Shown one piece after another: positions 12,301-22,154 of a stretch of 64,000 bases of DNA. Every line of letters starts with the position of its first letter. The first letter of the stretch is position 1. The notes below the pieces were generated by a model. It made no database searches and was not told the origin of the DNA. It saw only the letters and a list, made by a program, of their open reading frames with translations. The translations under genes and the position numbers were made by a program. Source of the DNA: Strongylocentrotus droebachiensis (taxonomy: Eukaryota; Echinodermata; Echinoidea; Camarodonta; Strongylocentrotidae). The DNA is taken from contig JAVYIG010007212.1 in NCBI GenBank assembly GCA_035222895.1, positions 1-64,000 on the forward strand. Reading direction: 5' to 3'.

Positions 12301-15300
12301 CCTGGAGAGAAAAAGGAAAATGAATGATTATGGATCAAAGCAATACGGTTCTAACTCCAATAGAACCAACATATTTACAAGATGTGTACACTAGGCCAGA
12401 GGCAGAGTCATGAAGTTTTTTTCTTTCATGCTAGAGCCTGGCCACTGAAAACCGGTCAAACATTCTAGTCTGCTTCTTTTTATGTATTCTGTATTATCGT
12501 TTTGCTGCTTGAGTGCCAAGGGCTGAAGAATCAACAGAGGATTTTAAAACACAACTACATATTTAAAAGGTGCACTTATAGTTCTAGTCTCACAAAACGG
12601 ATGACCTCATCTTTCTTCATGCGCAGTAACAGTTTAAAATACAGCTGCAAGAATTTCAACGAAGAAAATCTGGGAAAAAGCCCCTTAAACGCATCATACA
12701 ATCAATCTGGTAAGTACTTGAAACCGATTATTAGCCTAGAACCCAGGCCTAATTTTTCGAGAATAAATGCATCAAATATGAATCCGCTAAAATTGATTAT
12801 TTTAAGGCAAAGTTTGCACAGCAGACCCTATGGTTGGCTTCGGCTTATGCCGAAAGGGTGGGTAGCGTCGCGTCGCGTTGACTTGAACGCGACCATTCAT
12901 TCAAAGCCCCCCCCCCCCCCCCCCCGGTTGTGCGGAAAGGGTGTGTTGGGAATCTGAACGCGAGCATTCGTCCAAAGCCCCCCCCCCCCCCCCCCCCCCC
13001 CCGGTTTTGCCGAAAGGGTGCGTTGATTAGTCTTCCACATCAGCCGTTTATAATAAAATTTAAGGAATAGAAATTTAAGTCGTTTAAATAATCAAAATAT
13101 AAAAACAGATTAAAAATTAAATTAAACTAGTTTTTTACGTAGTCTTGCAGATCAGGCGTTTATAAGACTTCAATCAATAAATAACAAGAAACACAATCAA
13201 ATAATTTACTTTGATATTTAAAAATGTCAAATAAAGGTGTTTACCTAGTCTTGCATATCAGTCGTTTATTTATTGAAGTAACAAAAAATAATATCCATTT
13301 CTTTCTATGTATGAAATTCAGAAAAGTCAGAAATGGTCGCGTTCAAGTCAACGCGACGCGACGCTACCCACCCTTTTGGCGTAAGCCGTCGGCTTCTTCT
13401 CTAAAGAGAGAGGAGCCTAAGACATAGACCTAGGGCTTAGTCAATATCTCAATATTGATAATGGAGGTGAATGAAAATGCGTGTTATGGACATTCGTTTG
13501 TTGTTCTTCAGAATATGAAGAACCAAGATAGGTAGAAGAAATTCGCATAGACTGGAAATAAATTACATTAAACTAAGCTGCTGAAAAATTGAAACAAAGT
13601 GCAGAGCTACCAAGTGTCACACATTCAAGGGTCTGAAAATGCTCTCATGCATGATGCGTGCGTGCGCGCGATTTCGCAACGTACGCTATATCCTCGCCCG
13701 CACGCTCGAACGCCGAGTCATGAAAATGTCACGCATAGCTGATCTTTGAACTTGGCGTCTCTGAAAGTGTCTAGCTCAATCCCCCCCCCCCCCCCCCATC
13801 CACTCCAGTAAAGCATAGAGATTCATAGACAGAAATAACCATCTGATTTGGGTCATTTCTTTAATAAAACTGACATTTGTTGTCATTCCCCCAATACAGA
13901 TGGTACACCAGAGATCTCGTACCGTGCGGGTAATTTAGAGCCACAGCGGAACAGCTTTTCGTTTCCGACATTTCTCCCCCGATTTTTTTTATTTAGATCT
14001 AATTTTCTGATTTCTAAATCAGATGTAAATTAGGTTGGTATGTCATTTGTCCTAATTACAGTTATCAAAATTTGATAACTTAATATTAAATACATAATTT
14101 ACGGACTTACTTATATGAATTATCCAATTTGTATCTCAGAACCGCGAAGCAGTACGTTCATGCATTCGAAATATTACCCGGCGGCCGATATATTTCCGGG
14201 TCCACCTACCAAAACATAGCCAATGGCCAATCAGAGCACTCGTTTCGTGGGAGTTCGTTGGTCAAGCCGGGCTTACTCGTACCCTTACTCGTACGTAGCT
14301 ACGGTAGCTATTGGACGTTCGAAAAGAAAAAATGAATATTCATCAACTAAAACCAAGACGGATAATGTTGACGACGAGACTTTCTCGGATTAATCATTAA
14401 TTTAGGATCTAAATGAGCAAGCTATCATAAGTCAAATAAGCTATATATATGTTATTTTTAATTAGACTCTAATTATTGTCATATTGCAGCATGTATGAGG
14501 ATGTAAAGAGTGAAAATCTCGTAGCATATCTCATTCATCGCGGTCCTGCCGAACCGAACCATTGGTTCCGTACAGTCCCGATAGGACAATCTTCAGTCTC
14601 TATAATCGGAGGTCTAGTGGAGCCAGACGTAGTCTCAGTGGAACAACCGACGATTAGAGAGACTGAAGTTTTCGGTCTAAGAGATTCAATGCTAATGCGT
14701 ATTGACCTCTAGCACTGCACTACATGTTAATAGGCAGCATTTGCTCACATGAATAGTCAATACACTCTTAATGCATAAATGTACACAATCATGTGTTCGG
14801 CAGTAGACCCTAGGCCCTAGGCTCACAATTTGAATTTTTAAATTGTTCTTTCTAAAAAAATCGGTAAGTTAAAAAAATTGTATTTTACTGCTATTTAGGT
14901 GTCATCAATTGTCACTAAAGTACTGATTTTGGGCGCTTGTTCAGTAAGGTATCCAAAATTTGGCAATCCTATACTTTAGTGTGTTTTATTATTTTGGGTT
15001 TCTAACTTCAGTTAACAGCTCTACGTGCATATCATAGGGTTAGGGTTAGGGTTAGGGTTAGGGTAGGGTTAGGGTTAGGTTTAGGGTTAGGGTAGGGGTA
15101 GGGTTAGGGTTAGGGTTAGGGTAGAGTTAGGGTTAGGTTTAGGTTTAGGGTTAGGGTTAGGGTTAAACTGAAGTTAGAAACCCAAAATAATAAAACAAGC
15201 GCCCTGATTTTGGGTGAAATCAGTTTTGTTTGTACAATGGTGTTTGAAATGTTAAGAATCAATTGCACAGTTTTTAATACACAGCCAGGATATTAATGCA

Positions 15301-15459
15301 GCTATGTGTGCACCTATCATACTGCCTGCCCACACGTTGAGTATTGTGTAAGTCGGCCTTAGAACGATGTTACAGATCAAAAGTTATAACGAGATTACTC
15401 TCGATCCAATTCATTAAAATTCAACATGATGAGTCCTACTTACATTTCTCACACACCAT
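9376..15459 (-). CDS. CRIPT: CRIPT, cysteine-rich PDZ-binding protein (four exons)
   Basis: Small zinc-binding protein. In vertebrates it binds the third PDZ domain of PSD-95 through its C-terminus and is also reported with the minor spliceosome. Exons on the - strand: 15459-15444 (16 bp, MVCEK plus one base), 12301-12236, 11718-11563, 9440-9376 (stop TAG). All junctions are GT-AG and in phase: 303 bp, 100 residues, against 101 in human. Visible cysteines: C3/C6 (CEKC), C57/C60 (CRIC), C72/C75 (CQAC), C82/C85 (CAMC), giving four CxxC knuckles. The central block GSHYCQACAYK and the end KNYKQSSV are nearly the human sequence; SSV replaces TSV as the class I PDZ ligand. Introns of about 3.1, 0.5 and 2.1 kb are filled with repeats. 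It is convergent with the WD40 gene at 1-5418 and divergent from DCAF5, with a 6.7-kb repeat-rich spacer. Confidence 0.93.
10218..10375. mobile_element. Long perfect-looking hairpin (fold-back element) in CRIPT intron 3
   Basis: The left arm runs from ATGATGCACAGGTTTGAG through GTGTGCACAAGGTACC and TTTGAATGGTTTGAACCCAC. The right arm is its reverse complement, ending TTAAACCTGTGCATCAT. The short apical loop reads CGAGGCGCAGCCGAG. Total about 158 bp, no ORF. A longer inverted pair, TTTATAAGAT at about 10380 and ATCTTATAAT at about 11366, may mark a larger composite. Confidence 0.8.
10940..11345. repeat. ACCGGACGCAT tandem repeat with A-rich core
   Basis: Units of about 27 bp (T-run plus TTACCGGACGCATGAT) repeat about four times at 10945-11050. 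They are followed by nearly 200 bp of A-rich DNA with several poly-A runs and the palindromic sequence GGATATCGGTGGTATC at about 11273. Probably the interior of a non-autonomous element spanning roughly 10.2-11.4 kb; the outer borders are uncertain. Confidence 0.6.
12152..12182. repeat. Poly-C run followed by (CA)n in CRIPT intron 2
   Basis: A C tract of about 16 bases leads directly into a CACACA microsatellite, close to the donor of CRIPT exon 2. Confidence 0.7.
12838..13392. mobile_element. Fold-back element with 60-bp inverted arms and internal repeats
   Basis: The left arm (12838-12899: CGGCTTATGCC, GGGTGGGTAGCGTCGCGTCG, TTGAACGCGACCATT) is matched by its reverse complement at 13332-13392. 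Inside are two about 70-bp G/C units with C tracts of about 20 and 27 bases (12906, 12977), then three degenerate units of about 110 bp anchored on 'tagtcttgca-atcaggcgtttat' (13028, 13138, 13247). Non-coding; lies in CRIPT intron 1. Confidence 0.75.
14140..14340. promoter_or_regulatory. CpG-rich patch with CCAAT boxes inside CRIPT intron 1
   Basis: Two direct CCAAT motifs (AGCCAATGGCCAATCAGAG) lie in a locally GC-rich region in otherwise AT-rich intron. It could be an unannotated promoter or enhancer, or part of a mobile element. No transcript is evident from sequence alone. Confidence 0.25.
14592..14672. repeat. Short inverted repeat
   Basis: CTTCAGTCTCTATAATCGG at the left is the near-complement of CCGACGATTAGAGAGACTGAAG (split: CCGACGATTAG and AGAGACTGAAG) at the right, with about 40 bp between. 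Function unknown. Confidence 0.6.
14935..15197. mobile_element. Inverted-repeat element with a TTAGGG telomere-like core
   Basis: The core at about 15037-15166 is about 20 copies of TTAGGG with TAGGG, TTTAGGG and GAGTTAGGG variants. It is flanked by inverted arms: GTTTTATTATTTTGGG plus TTTCTAACTTCAGTT on the left (about 14982-15015), and AACTGAAGTTAGAAACCC plus AAAATAATAAAAC on the right (about 15167-15197). GGGCGCTTGTT at 14932 pairs with ACAAGCGCCC at 15195. Lies in CRIPT intron 1. Confidence 0.75.
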
Positions 15460-15605
15460 CTTTCTCGAGAGCAAAAAATTGGGCGTAATTTGGTTCAAAT
15501 GTAAGCCACACTCGCCCGGAATTATCCACGATCAATCGATTCGTTCGCTCATGATCAATATTTATGTCGATTTTCTTATCAACGACACCGTAGCTCAAAA
15601 TCTAA

Positions 15606-15782
15606 TACTAATAGTATTAATGACTGCTTTGAGAGAAATAGTTGTTTTTATAAGCTCAAGGGAAGGTCAGAATTGTGCTATTACCCGAGGCGTGCCGAGG
15701 GGAATAGCCCAATTGTAACCTTCCCGAGAGCGTATAAAAACAACTATTTCTCGAATATTAAAGCAGTCATTAATACTTTTAT
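15606..15782. mobile_element. Long hairpin (fold-back element) just upstream of CRIPT
   Basis: The left arm (AGTATTAATGACTGC, AGAAATAGTTGTTTTTATA, GGGAAGGT, AATTG-GCTATTA) is complementary in reverse to the right arm (TATAAAAACAACTATTTCT, GCAGTCATTAATACT). The apical loop is CCCGAGGCGTGCCGAGG, resembling the loop of the hairpin at 10218. No coding capacity. Ends about 150 bp from the CRIPT start codon. Confidence 0.8.
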
Positions 15783-15837
15783 ATGCCGAAAAAAAATAGA
15801 CTAAAAAATAAAAAATAAAAAATGCTTTTTTTTTTTG

Positions 15838-15922
15838 TCGAAGATGAGATTCGAACTCTTGCGTACAAAAGGTGATGTATCTAAAGTCAGCGCCTCAGAC
15901 CTCTCGGCCATCGCGCGCTGTT
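15838..15922 (-). pseudogene. tRNA-Leu-like sequence (pseudogene or SINE head)
   Basis: On the - strand it has a good A box (GATGGCCGAGAGGTCTGAGG) and B box (GAGTTCGAATCTC) with a leucine-like long variable region and a TTTAGAT loop. The acceptor arms (GCGCGCG against TCTTCGA) and the anticodon stem do not pair, so a working tRNA is unlikely. Confidence 0.5.
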
Positions 15923-16757
15923 AACATGATTGGCAGTTTTGTACGATATATACATTAAAATGAATTGAAACCGGCTTCGCGTGTGATGAATGCTTCGCAA
16001 AAGCTCCATATACGGACTCTTCTTTTACTTTTGCAATGCATATTGGCACGAACTTAGATCAAGATCTATCGGCAGATGTTGTTTTTTGGTTTTTGGAAGT
16101 TTATTTTCGTCTTCATGTCAACAATGCAAGATAAAATTGTCGGTAAGATCGATCGAGATTCAATTGTATTGAAATTACCGACCAATTATTCGCACACATA
16201 CGGTATCCTCGATCGCTCAAACCATTTTTTAACATGTAAACCTATGGGGTAACCATGGAGACTGAACTATTTTTTTAATAACCATGGTTATTAAAAATAT
16301 TAAATGTTTTATGCATGGTTACCGGGAATTTTACAGGAACAGTTGAAGTTTATGAATGCAATTTCGACCAATCAGATGGCTGGATTACTTAAGTGAGGTA
16401 TATAATCTTTTTTGCTGTGTCTTGATTGCTGGAAAATGGCAGATTGTTCCTGGTTAAAAAAAAGATGGTGGTATAGTGGAAGGATGCGCTCTCATTGACT
16501 CAATGATGGTAAAAGCAGGACCAGAGATCCAGTTTTATTCGCCCCACTTTTTGAAATTATCAAATTTATATCTATCTGGAAGAGGATTCTGGGAAAAGGA
16601 AGACATTTTGGAAATGATTGCTGGAAAATGGCAGATTGTTCCTGGAAAACTTTAGTGGGATAGTGGAAAGATGGCTCCGCCTATAGTTTACCCAATTATG
16701 GTGTTTAAAGTGGGACCACAGGTCCAGTTAAACTATCCCCACTATTTGAAATGTTAA

Positions 16758-18385
16758 AGGCTAAGTCCACTTCAAACGTAATTTGCTTTTAATAGAAGCA
16801 GAAAAGAAAGAGAAACAGAGCAAAAACAATTGAGTAAAATCGGATAACTGATACAGAAGTTATGAATTTTGTAACAACTATATGGAACTTTAAACAGAAA
16901 ATCACTACACAAATTGCCAATTTGGTTATCAGTTATCAGTTTGTTACGTCATTGCTTTATATATTCGTATCCCTGATTGATTTCCCTTTTATCCCCCAAA
17001 ACTTGGTTTCCCTATGCCTTTGCCAAGGTTATATTGGATTTGTATTGTATCATATCGCGTGCATATTTCACAAAATCTTTTATGAACTGAAGAATTGATA
17101 CTATTTTCTGAATATTGTATATTCATAATCATTGAATTGTTTACAAATAGTTTATCAAAATTCACATTTGTTATGATTCAACTGAAGAAAAAAATTACTC
17201 TCTATCAGTGCATCCACGCAAAAACATATTAGTATCAATATATTGGATGCTGGTGTGAGGAAATAGGAGGGAAAGTGGAAATTTATATTATCAATATAAA
17301 GAAAACAATTAGTAGATAATGAGGCAATGACGTCACAGACTCATGAGTGAGCTGCCAAGTTGTCTTGTTATTTTCAAAGTTTTTCATTTCATAAAAAAAT
17401 CATAAACTTTCTTATTAGTTATCCGATTTCGCTCAAACTTTGTTTGATTGGTTTGTCTTCTTTGGAGCAGCTCAAGGTGGCTCTTGAAACAATTTAGTTC
17501 CCTTTTCAGGAACTGTACCGCATAGAGCTGTATAAAACAACTCTATGCTTTACCCTCATCTAGATGCTGAACAGGCGTTGATGAGAATCACCATAGAACA
17601 AGCGCGTAGCCAGGATTTCATTTTAGGGGGGGCGGTAGTGAGCACGCGAAGCGTGCAAATCACTTTAAGGGCGCGCGAAGCGCGCTCCCTATGGGGGTGG
17701 GTGCAGGGAGGGGGGAGTTTCCCCCCTCCCGCGCGAAGCGCGGAAGCTTTGAAAGAAGACGATTCGTTGTACCTTTCTCGACTCGTAATCCTTGTCTGAA
17801 TTCAGTCCCTCCCCCCCTCTTGCGCGAAGCTTTGACGTTTCATTATATTACTAGAGAAAGGAGACGATTCGTTGTACCTTTCCCGACTCATAATCCTCGT
17901 CTAAATTCAGTCCCTCCCCCCTCTCACGCGAAGCTTTGACGTTTCATTAAATAATTAGAGAAAGAAGACGATTCGTTGTACCTTACCCGACTCTTAATCC
18001 CTGTCTGGATTCTGCCCCCCCCCCCCCCCCTCTCGCGTGAAGCTTTGCCGTTTCATTAAATTATTAGAGAAAGAAGGCGATTCGTTGTACCTTTCCCGAC
18101 TCTTAATCCTAAATTTGAACTCAGTCTCCCCCTTCCCGCGCGAAGCGCGGAAGCTTTGACGATTCGTTGTACCGTTCTCGACTCCTTTTCCCTCTTTCTT
18201 CCTACGTCCTCTTTCTTTTTTTTCTTCTCTTTCTCTCTCTTTTTTTTTTTTGGCCGGCGTTTTGGGGGGGGGGCGACCGCCCCCACCGCCCCCCCCTGGC
18301 TACGCGCCTGCCATAGAAGTAGAAGTAGAAGTCTGATTTTTCTGCTTCTATCGAAAGTAAGATATTTTTGGAGTGGACTTGCTCT
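16758..18385. mobile_element. TTAA-flanked fold-back MITE, host of a nested hAT-like element
   Basis: Flanked by TTAA at 16754-16757 and 18386-18389, the target choice of piggyBac-type transposons. Termini AGGCTAAGTCCACTTC and (reverse complement of the right end) AGAGCAAGTCCACTCC match at 12 of 16. Subterminal arms carry TCGGATAACTGATACAG / AAGTTATGA on the left and CATAAACTTTC / AGTTATCCGA on the right. About 0.9 kb of its own sequence remains after removing the nested element at 17599-18310. Non-coding. Confidence 0.8.
17599..18310. mobile_element. hAT-like non-autonomous element with internal 105-bp tandem units
   Basis: Perfect 8-bp target duplication CCATAGAA (17591-17598 and 18311-18318). 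Terminal inverted repeats CAAGCGCGTAGCCAGG and CAGGCGCGTAGCCAGG differ at one base. The interior holds five units anchored on GACGATTCGTTGTACC (about 17758, 17863, 17967, 18076, 18158; spacing 105, 104, 109, 82) with C- or G-rich stretches and GCGCGAAGCGCG palindromes. No transposase. Confidence 0.85.
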
Positions 18386-18524
18386 TTAACTTAATTTCAA
18401 TCTGGAAGAGGAAAAAGGTAGAAACTTTGAGAAATGTTTGTTTAAAAATGGCAGAATGTTCCTGGTAAACCTGTGGTGGGATGTAGAAGACGGATCCACC
18501 CCATGGTGGTTAAAGTTATGAATT

Positions 18525-18900
18525 GCTGATTGGTCTACATATTCGTCTACTACCCATAGTCTATTCCCATATGGTCTACACCAAGCCCGTCTGCTACTCT
18601 GCTATCAACATTGTCTAATAATCGTTTCGTCTACTTATCATTTGGTCTAATGACCATTTGGTCTAATCTCCAATAAGTCTATACTACCCATTTGTTATAT
18701 AATAATAATAATTATAATGGTGGCTTCTTATATAGCTCACATGTCCGTCACGTTGTGGCGCTCCTGGCGCTGCCCCGATTATTACCCTGGCTTTAGCAAG
18801 GGGGCCACTGCGGCGCTCTAGCATTTCAAGGAATTAATTCCTGCTAGTTCATCTAGTCTAATAACCAGTTTGTATAATGCTCATTTCGTCTACTATCCTA
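18525..18900. repeat. Degenerate 'catttggtctaa' minisatellite interrupted by a SINE piece
   Basis: Short units around GGTCTAC / CGTCTAC / GGTCTAAT-ACCATT recur from 18525 to 18698 and again from 18845 to 18900. The SINE tail at 18700-18843 sits in the middle. Confidence 0.6.
18700..18843 (-). mobile_element. SINE 3' fragment
   Basis: Same body and tail as the SINE at 8216-8495 (TATATAGCTCACATGTCCGTC, shown as TATATAGCTCACATG; GGCGCTCTAGCATTTCAAGG; AATTAATTCCTGC). The tRNA head is missing. Its tail runs into an ATA-rich microsatellite. Confidence 0.75.
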
Positions 18901-20510
18901 ATAATAATAATAATTTGATGATTATTATTATTTATGATTTATGTCCAATTTTACTAGCCCTCTTTTTAGATTTTTAACTTTATTGCACTCTGAAATGGTG
19001 CAGGATCGAGGTGTAAAATAATTATACGAAATGATTGATGGCAATTGTTTAGGGTGGGGTAGTTGATGGATACTCCAGCCAGTGGTGAATCAACCCCCCC
19101 CCCCACATGGGAAAAACACGTTAATTTTACCCTTTTTTGGTCGAGGGCCCCCAAAACAAATTAGTGATCACTCCCCCCGTGTGGTCATGAAGCATTTCAT
19201 CCACCAGCTATTATCCTTTTTACTCAGGCTCAGGCCCGTACAAACTAGGGGTTGGGGGGTCCCCCCTTTTATTTTTTTATTTTTTAGGGGGGGTGTTGTT
19301 GTTGTTGCTTAAGTGGGGGGTGTTGATAATTACAAAATTGTGCTCACTACCCCCTCTCCCTCACCCGCTTATTCGCCGCTTAATATTCCTCGGGCTTGGT
19401 CGCTCCCTTACAATGTCTCATTCTCACCTCTGACTCAAAGTTGCAACCCTAAGAACCCCTACTTAAAAAAAGCTTGTACGGGATTGTATGTAGAGGTCAG
19501 TGGCTTGTACACGTTAATTTATTTTGTCAGAACGCAAAATGCATAAATAAGTTGGTGCTCTTTTGCATGGGCAGAGGGTTTCGCATAAATAAAATAGATT
19601 CGTCAACTGCTATATTTTAGTATACATGATTTAAAAATTATTGTTCCCCTGATTTTCCACCTGATATGATTTCTACCTTCTCAGCTATATGATTATCCCT
19701 CATTAAAACGTAAAGGATTTGTTTTTGAATTAAAAAGTCTTTCCAACTAAAGTTGCTAAATCCACATTCACTTACGCAGGTCCGTATAGATTTGGACCAT
19801 TCTGATAAATGCCCCCAGTTTAAATTCTTTTAAATTCAAATTTAAAAAATCTTTTCTGCGTGATTATCAAGCGTCAGCTCTCCCTCATGAAATGTATTTC
19901 ACTCTATAAAATACCTTGTTACATTTTCATTCATTTTGTACTGATGTCAGATGTCAAATTTGAGGATTTATGACGATTTTCCGAGAAACCATTCAACAGG
20001 CCATAACATTCCACAGGGACTAAATTTTAGAGTGGCAACAACTTTGGTGACCCCAGCACAGTTGTGGCTACCTTGAGTGTAAATAACAAATTGATTCAAT
20101 GAGAGAAACACATGAGGATATTGCATTTTTGTAGGGGAGTTTTATACATTGAGGTGCATTTTCACCACGCAGAATAGCAGCGCAAGTCAATGGGCGATCA
20201 GCGGGCCATGTCACACATGGCTGAAAAGACAATATTCTAATTAAATAATTAAGGTATTTCCCACATGACTTTACCAATGAAACTACACAGAATTGTAGTT
20301 AAAGGTATGCTTGATATATTATGTGAAAAAAAAATATATATATATATTTTTTTTAACACATTTACAAAAATTGCTATTTCTACCAACTGACTGCTGTTGT
20401 GTGTGTGTGTTCGCGGGGCAGACTGTTTGCACAGGCAGTGTGATTACCCTACTAAAAGGAATTACATCATGCCAAGAATAATTATCTTCATTTACATACT
20501 CTTGTACCAG
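18901..20510. other. Repeat-rich spacer upstream of DCAF5
   Basis: Holds short C- and G-tracts and likely element ends (CAGTGGTGAATCAACCCC near 19080, CAGGCCCGTACAAACTAGGG near 19230). Otherwise unassigned AT-rich DNA with no supported gene. Confidence 0.4.
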
Positions 20511-20511
20511 T

Positions 20512-21545
20512 GGTGTACGCAGAATTTTTTGCAAGGAGGGTGTAGAAAATTTGGAAATCGCGCCGACCGATATTTCGCTCAGTGAGGGGGGGGGGGGGGG
20601 GGGGGTGGGGTAGTGTGAGCAACAATTTTGTCCCCTTCTTTTTCGCCCCCCGAAATGTGAAAAAAAATCGTGCCGCCCGATATTTCGCTCAGTGGGAGGG
20701 GGGGGGGGGAGGGGCTCTTCATTAAGAAAGCACATTAAAGACATATTTGGTCCGATATATAGATAATTTCAATAGAAAGAATGAACAATAATGAAACAGT
20801 GAAAATTTGATTAAAATTGGACAAACAAATTAGAAAGTTATGATATTTGTAGTTTCCCTAATTTTCAAGGAACAACTGTTCTTGAAACATCTCATGAATA
20901 TGTAAATGAATAAGTTGATGATTCATCGCTTAATACTTACCATATTATTTTGTAGATAAAACTGTGTTTTTTAAAGTTTTTTTTTACTTCATTCAAATGT
21001 ATATATGCACTGCTCTTTTATCATTATAATATGTGATTAATCATCACTTTGAATTCTGAATGCCTAAAACTTCTGAGCTTCCGGGGGCTCTGCCCCCTGG
21101 ATGCTCATTCGACCGTAATATAATACCTATAACCTCTGAGCTTTAGGGGGCTCCGCACCCTGGACCCCACGCCAATTAGTGACCTGCCAGTGTCACAAAT
21201 AAGGTATCCAAATATGTTCATCTGACCATAATTAAATGCCTAAAACCTTCGAGCTTCCGGAGGGCTCCACCCCTTGACCCACCGGGTCTTGCCCCTAGAC
21301 CCCATGCAAATTCACGCTCGATACGCTCTACCTGATCATTAATATACTTGAGCCCCCCCCCCCCCCACACGTTCTGAAAAACGTTCCGCGGGCATGCATA
21401 ATTTAACATACAAGAGTGGTGGTGCCTTTGGAATTACTACGCAAATATGAGATACCAGAGCAGCTCTTCTTCTGCCCCCCCCCCCACAAAAATGTTTTTG
21501 CTCACATTGTCCTTCGCATTTGGCCCCCCCCCCTCCCCCGGTCAT
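20512..21545. mobile_element. Composite of G-rich element end, fold-back arm and a diverged copy of the 95-bp satellite element
   Basis: Starts with CAGTGGTGTACGCAGAATTT and G tracts (20586-20605, 20697-20710). A fold-back arm follows (AAATTAGAAAGTTATGA near 20826). At 21055-21370 are three diverged units of the repeat seen at 41500-42720 (GAGCTTCCGGGGGCTCTGCC; GTGACCTGCCAGTGTCAC; CTACCTGATCATTAATA), so it belongs to the same family. Borders are uncertain. Confidence 0.55.
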
Positions 21546-21559
21546 GAAAAGAAATCGCC

Positions 21560-22154
21560 TCCCCTGATTATAATAATTATTGACATTGTTGTTATTGTTA
21601 TTATTATTATTATTTATTATTATTAATATAATTATTTTTTTTTTTTTTTGTGAGTATTTTTGTTCTTGTTGGTAGAGTGTTATCTAGAGTATGGATTTAT
21701 TCGTTTAAAAAAATCACACATTACTTTGATTATTTATTTTTTTCATTATTATCATCCTCATCATCATCATCATCATCGGGATGGGGTACCTGTACACCCC
21801 ACCGATTGTTCAGTGTCCCTCCCCCTGGCCTGAACTTCAAAGAAGCTCCTCCATTGATCTATCTATGTAGTATACTGTCTTTGCATGCAATACCCGCTGG
21901 TTCTGTGTCGCACGTACGAAATCTGCTGCATGCAGCTGCTGCGCTGGCGCTGGCTAGGCTCGGCGCGCGCTGCGCTGAATGCATGCTTCGTATACGTATA
22001 CTCGTACTCGTAAATAAACAAGAAACTTCGCTCCAGCATTGGAAAACGCAATTCAAGGACTGGAGTCTAGCATTGAGTGAAATTTTTTATAAGACAAGCT
22101 GAGTAGTACCTACAGGACTTAATTCTCTCCTACTTACTGAGAAGTAAGGAAATA
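21560..22154 (+). promoter_or_regulatory. 5' flank of DCAF5
   Basis: Starts with an ATT/T-rich stretch and (ATC)n, then becomes GC-richer at 21890-21990 (GCTGCTGCGCTGGCGCTGGC, GGCGCGCGCTGCGCTG). A TATAAGAC lies about 65 bp before the ATG. Probably promoter and 5'UTR, by position only. Confidence 0.35.

Larger units (their letters stand above)
16428..18505. repeat. About 185-200-bp tandem repeat, three units, third split by an insertion
   Basis: Units start GGAAAATGGCAGATTGTTCC at about 16432 and 16623 and resume at about 18447 (AAAATGGCAGAATGTTCC). Each has a 'gtggtatagtggaaagatg' block, 'accagaggtccagtt', 'CCCCAC', and 'atctggaagagga'. The second unit is interrupted at TTAA by the element at 16758-18385. 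Confidence 0.65.

Noticed and set aside
14476-14712. 78-codon open frame on + strand
   Set aside because: It spans an inverted repeat in CRIPT intron 1, has no recognisable domain, and its codons follow the palindrome rather than a protein pattern.
15037-15166. TTAGGG array as evidence of a chromosome end
   Set aside because: Genes and repeats continue on both sides and the array is enclosed by inverted arms, so it is interstitial.
18056-18286. Lys/Arg-rich 76-codon frame on - strand
   Set aside because: Produced by a T/C-rich stretch inside the hAT-like element; pure low complexity.
20319-20744. 141-codon frame on - strand with proline runs
   Set aside because: Prolines come from C/G homopolymers in a mobile element; no domain.
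21650-22102. 150-codon frame just upstream of DCAF5
   Set aside because: Serine run from an ATC repeat and no family match; more likely promoter or 5'UTR.
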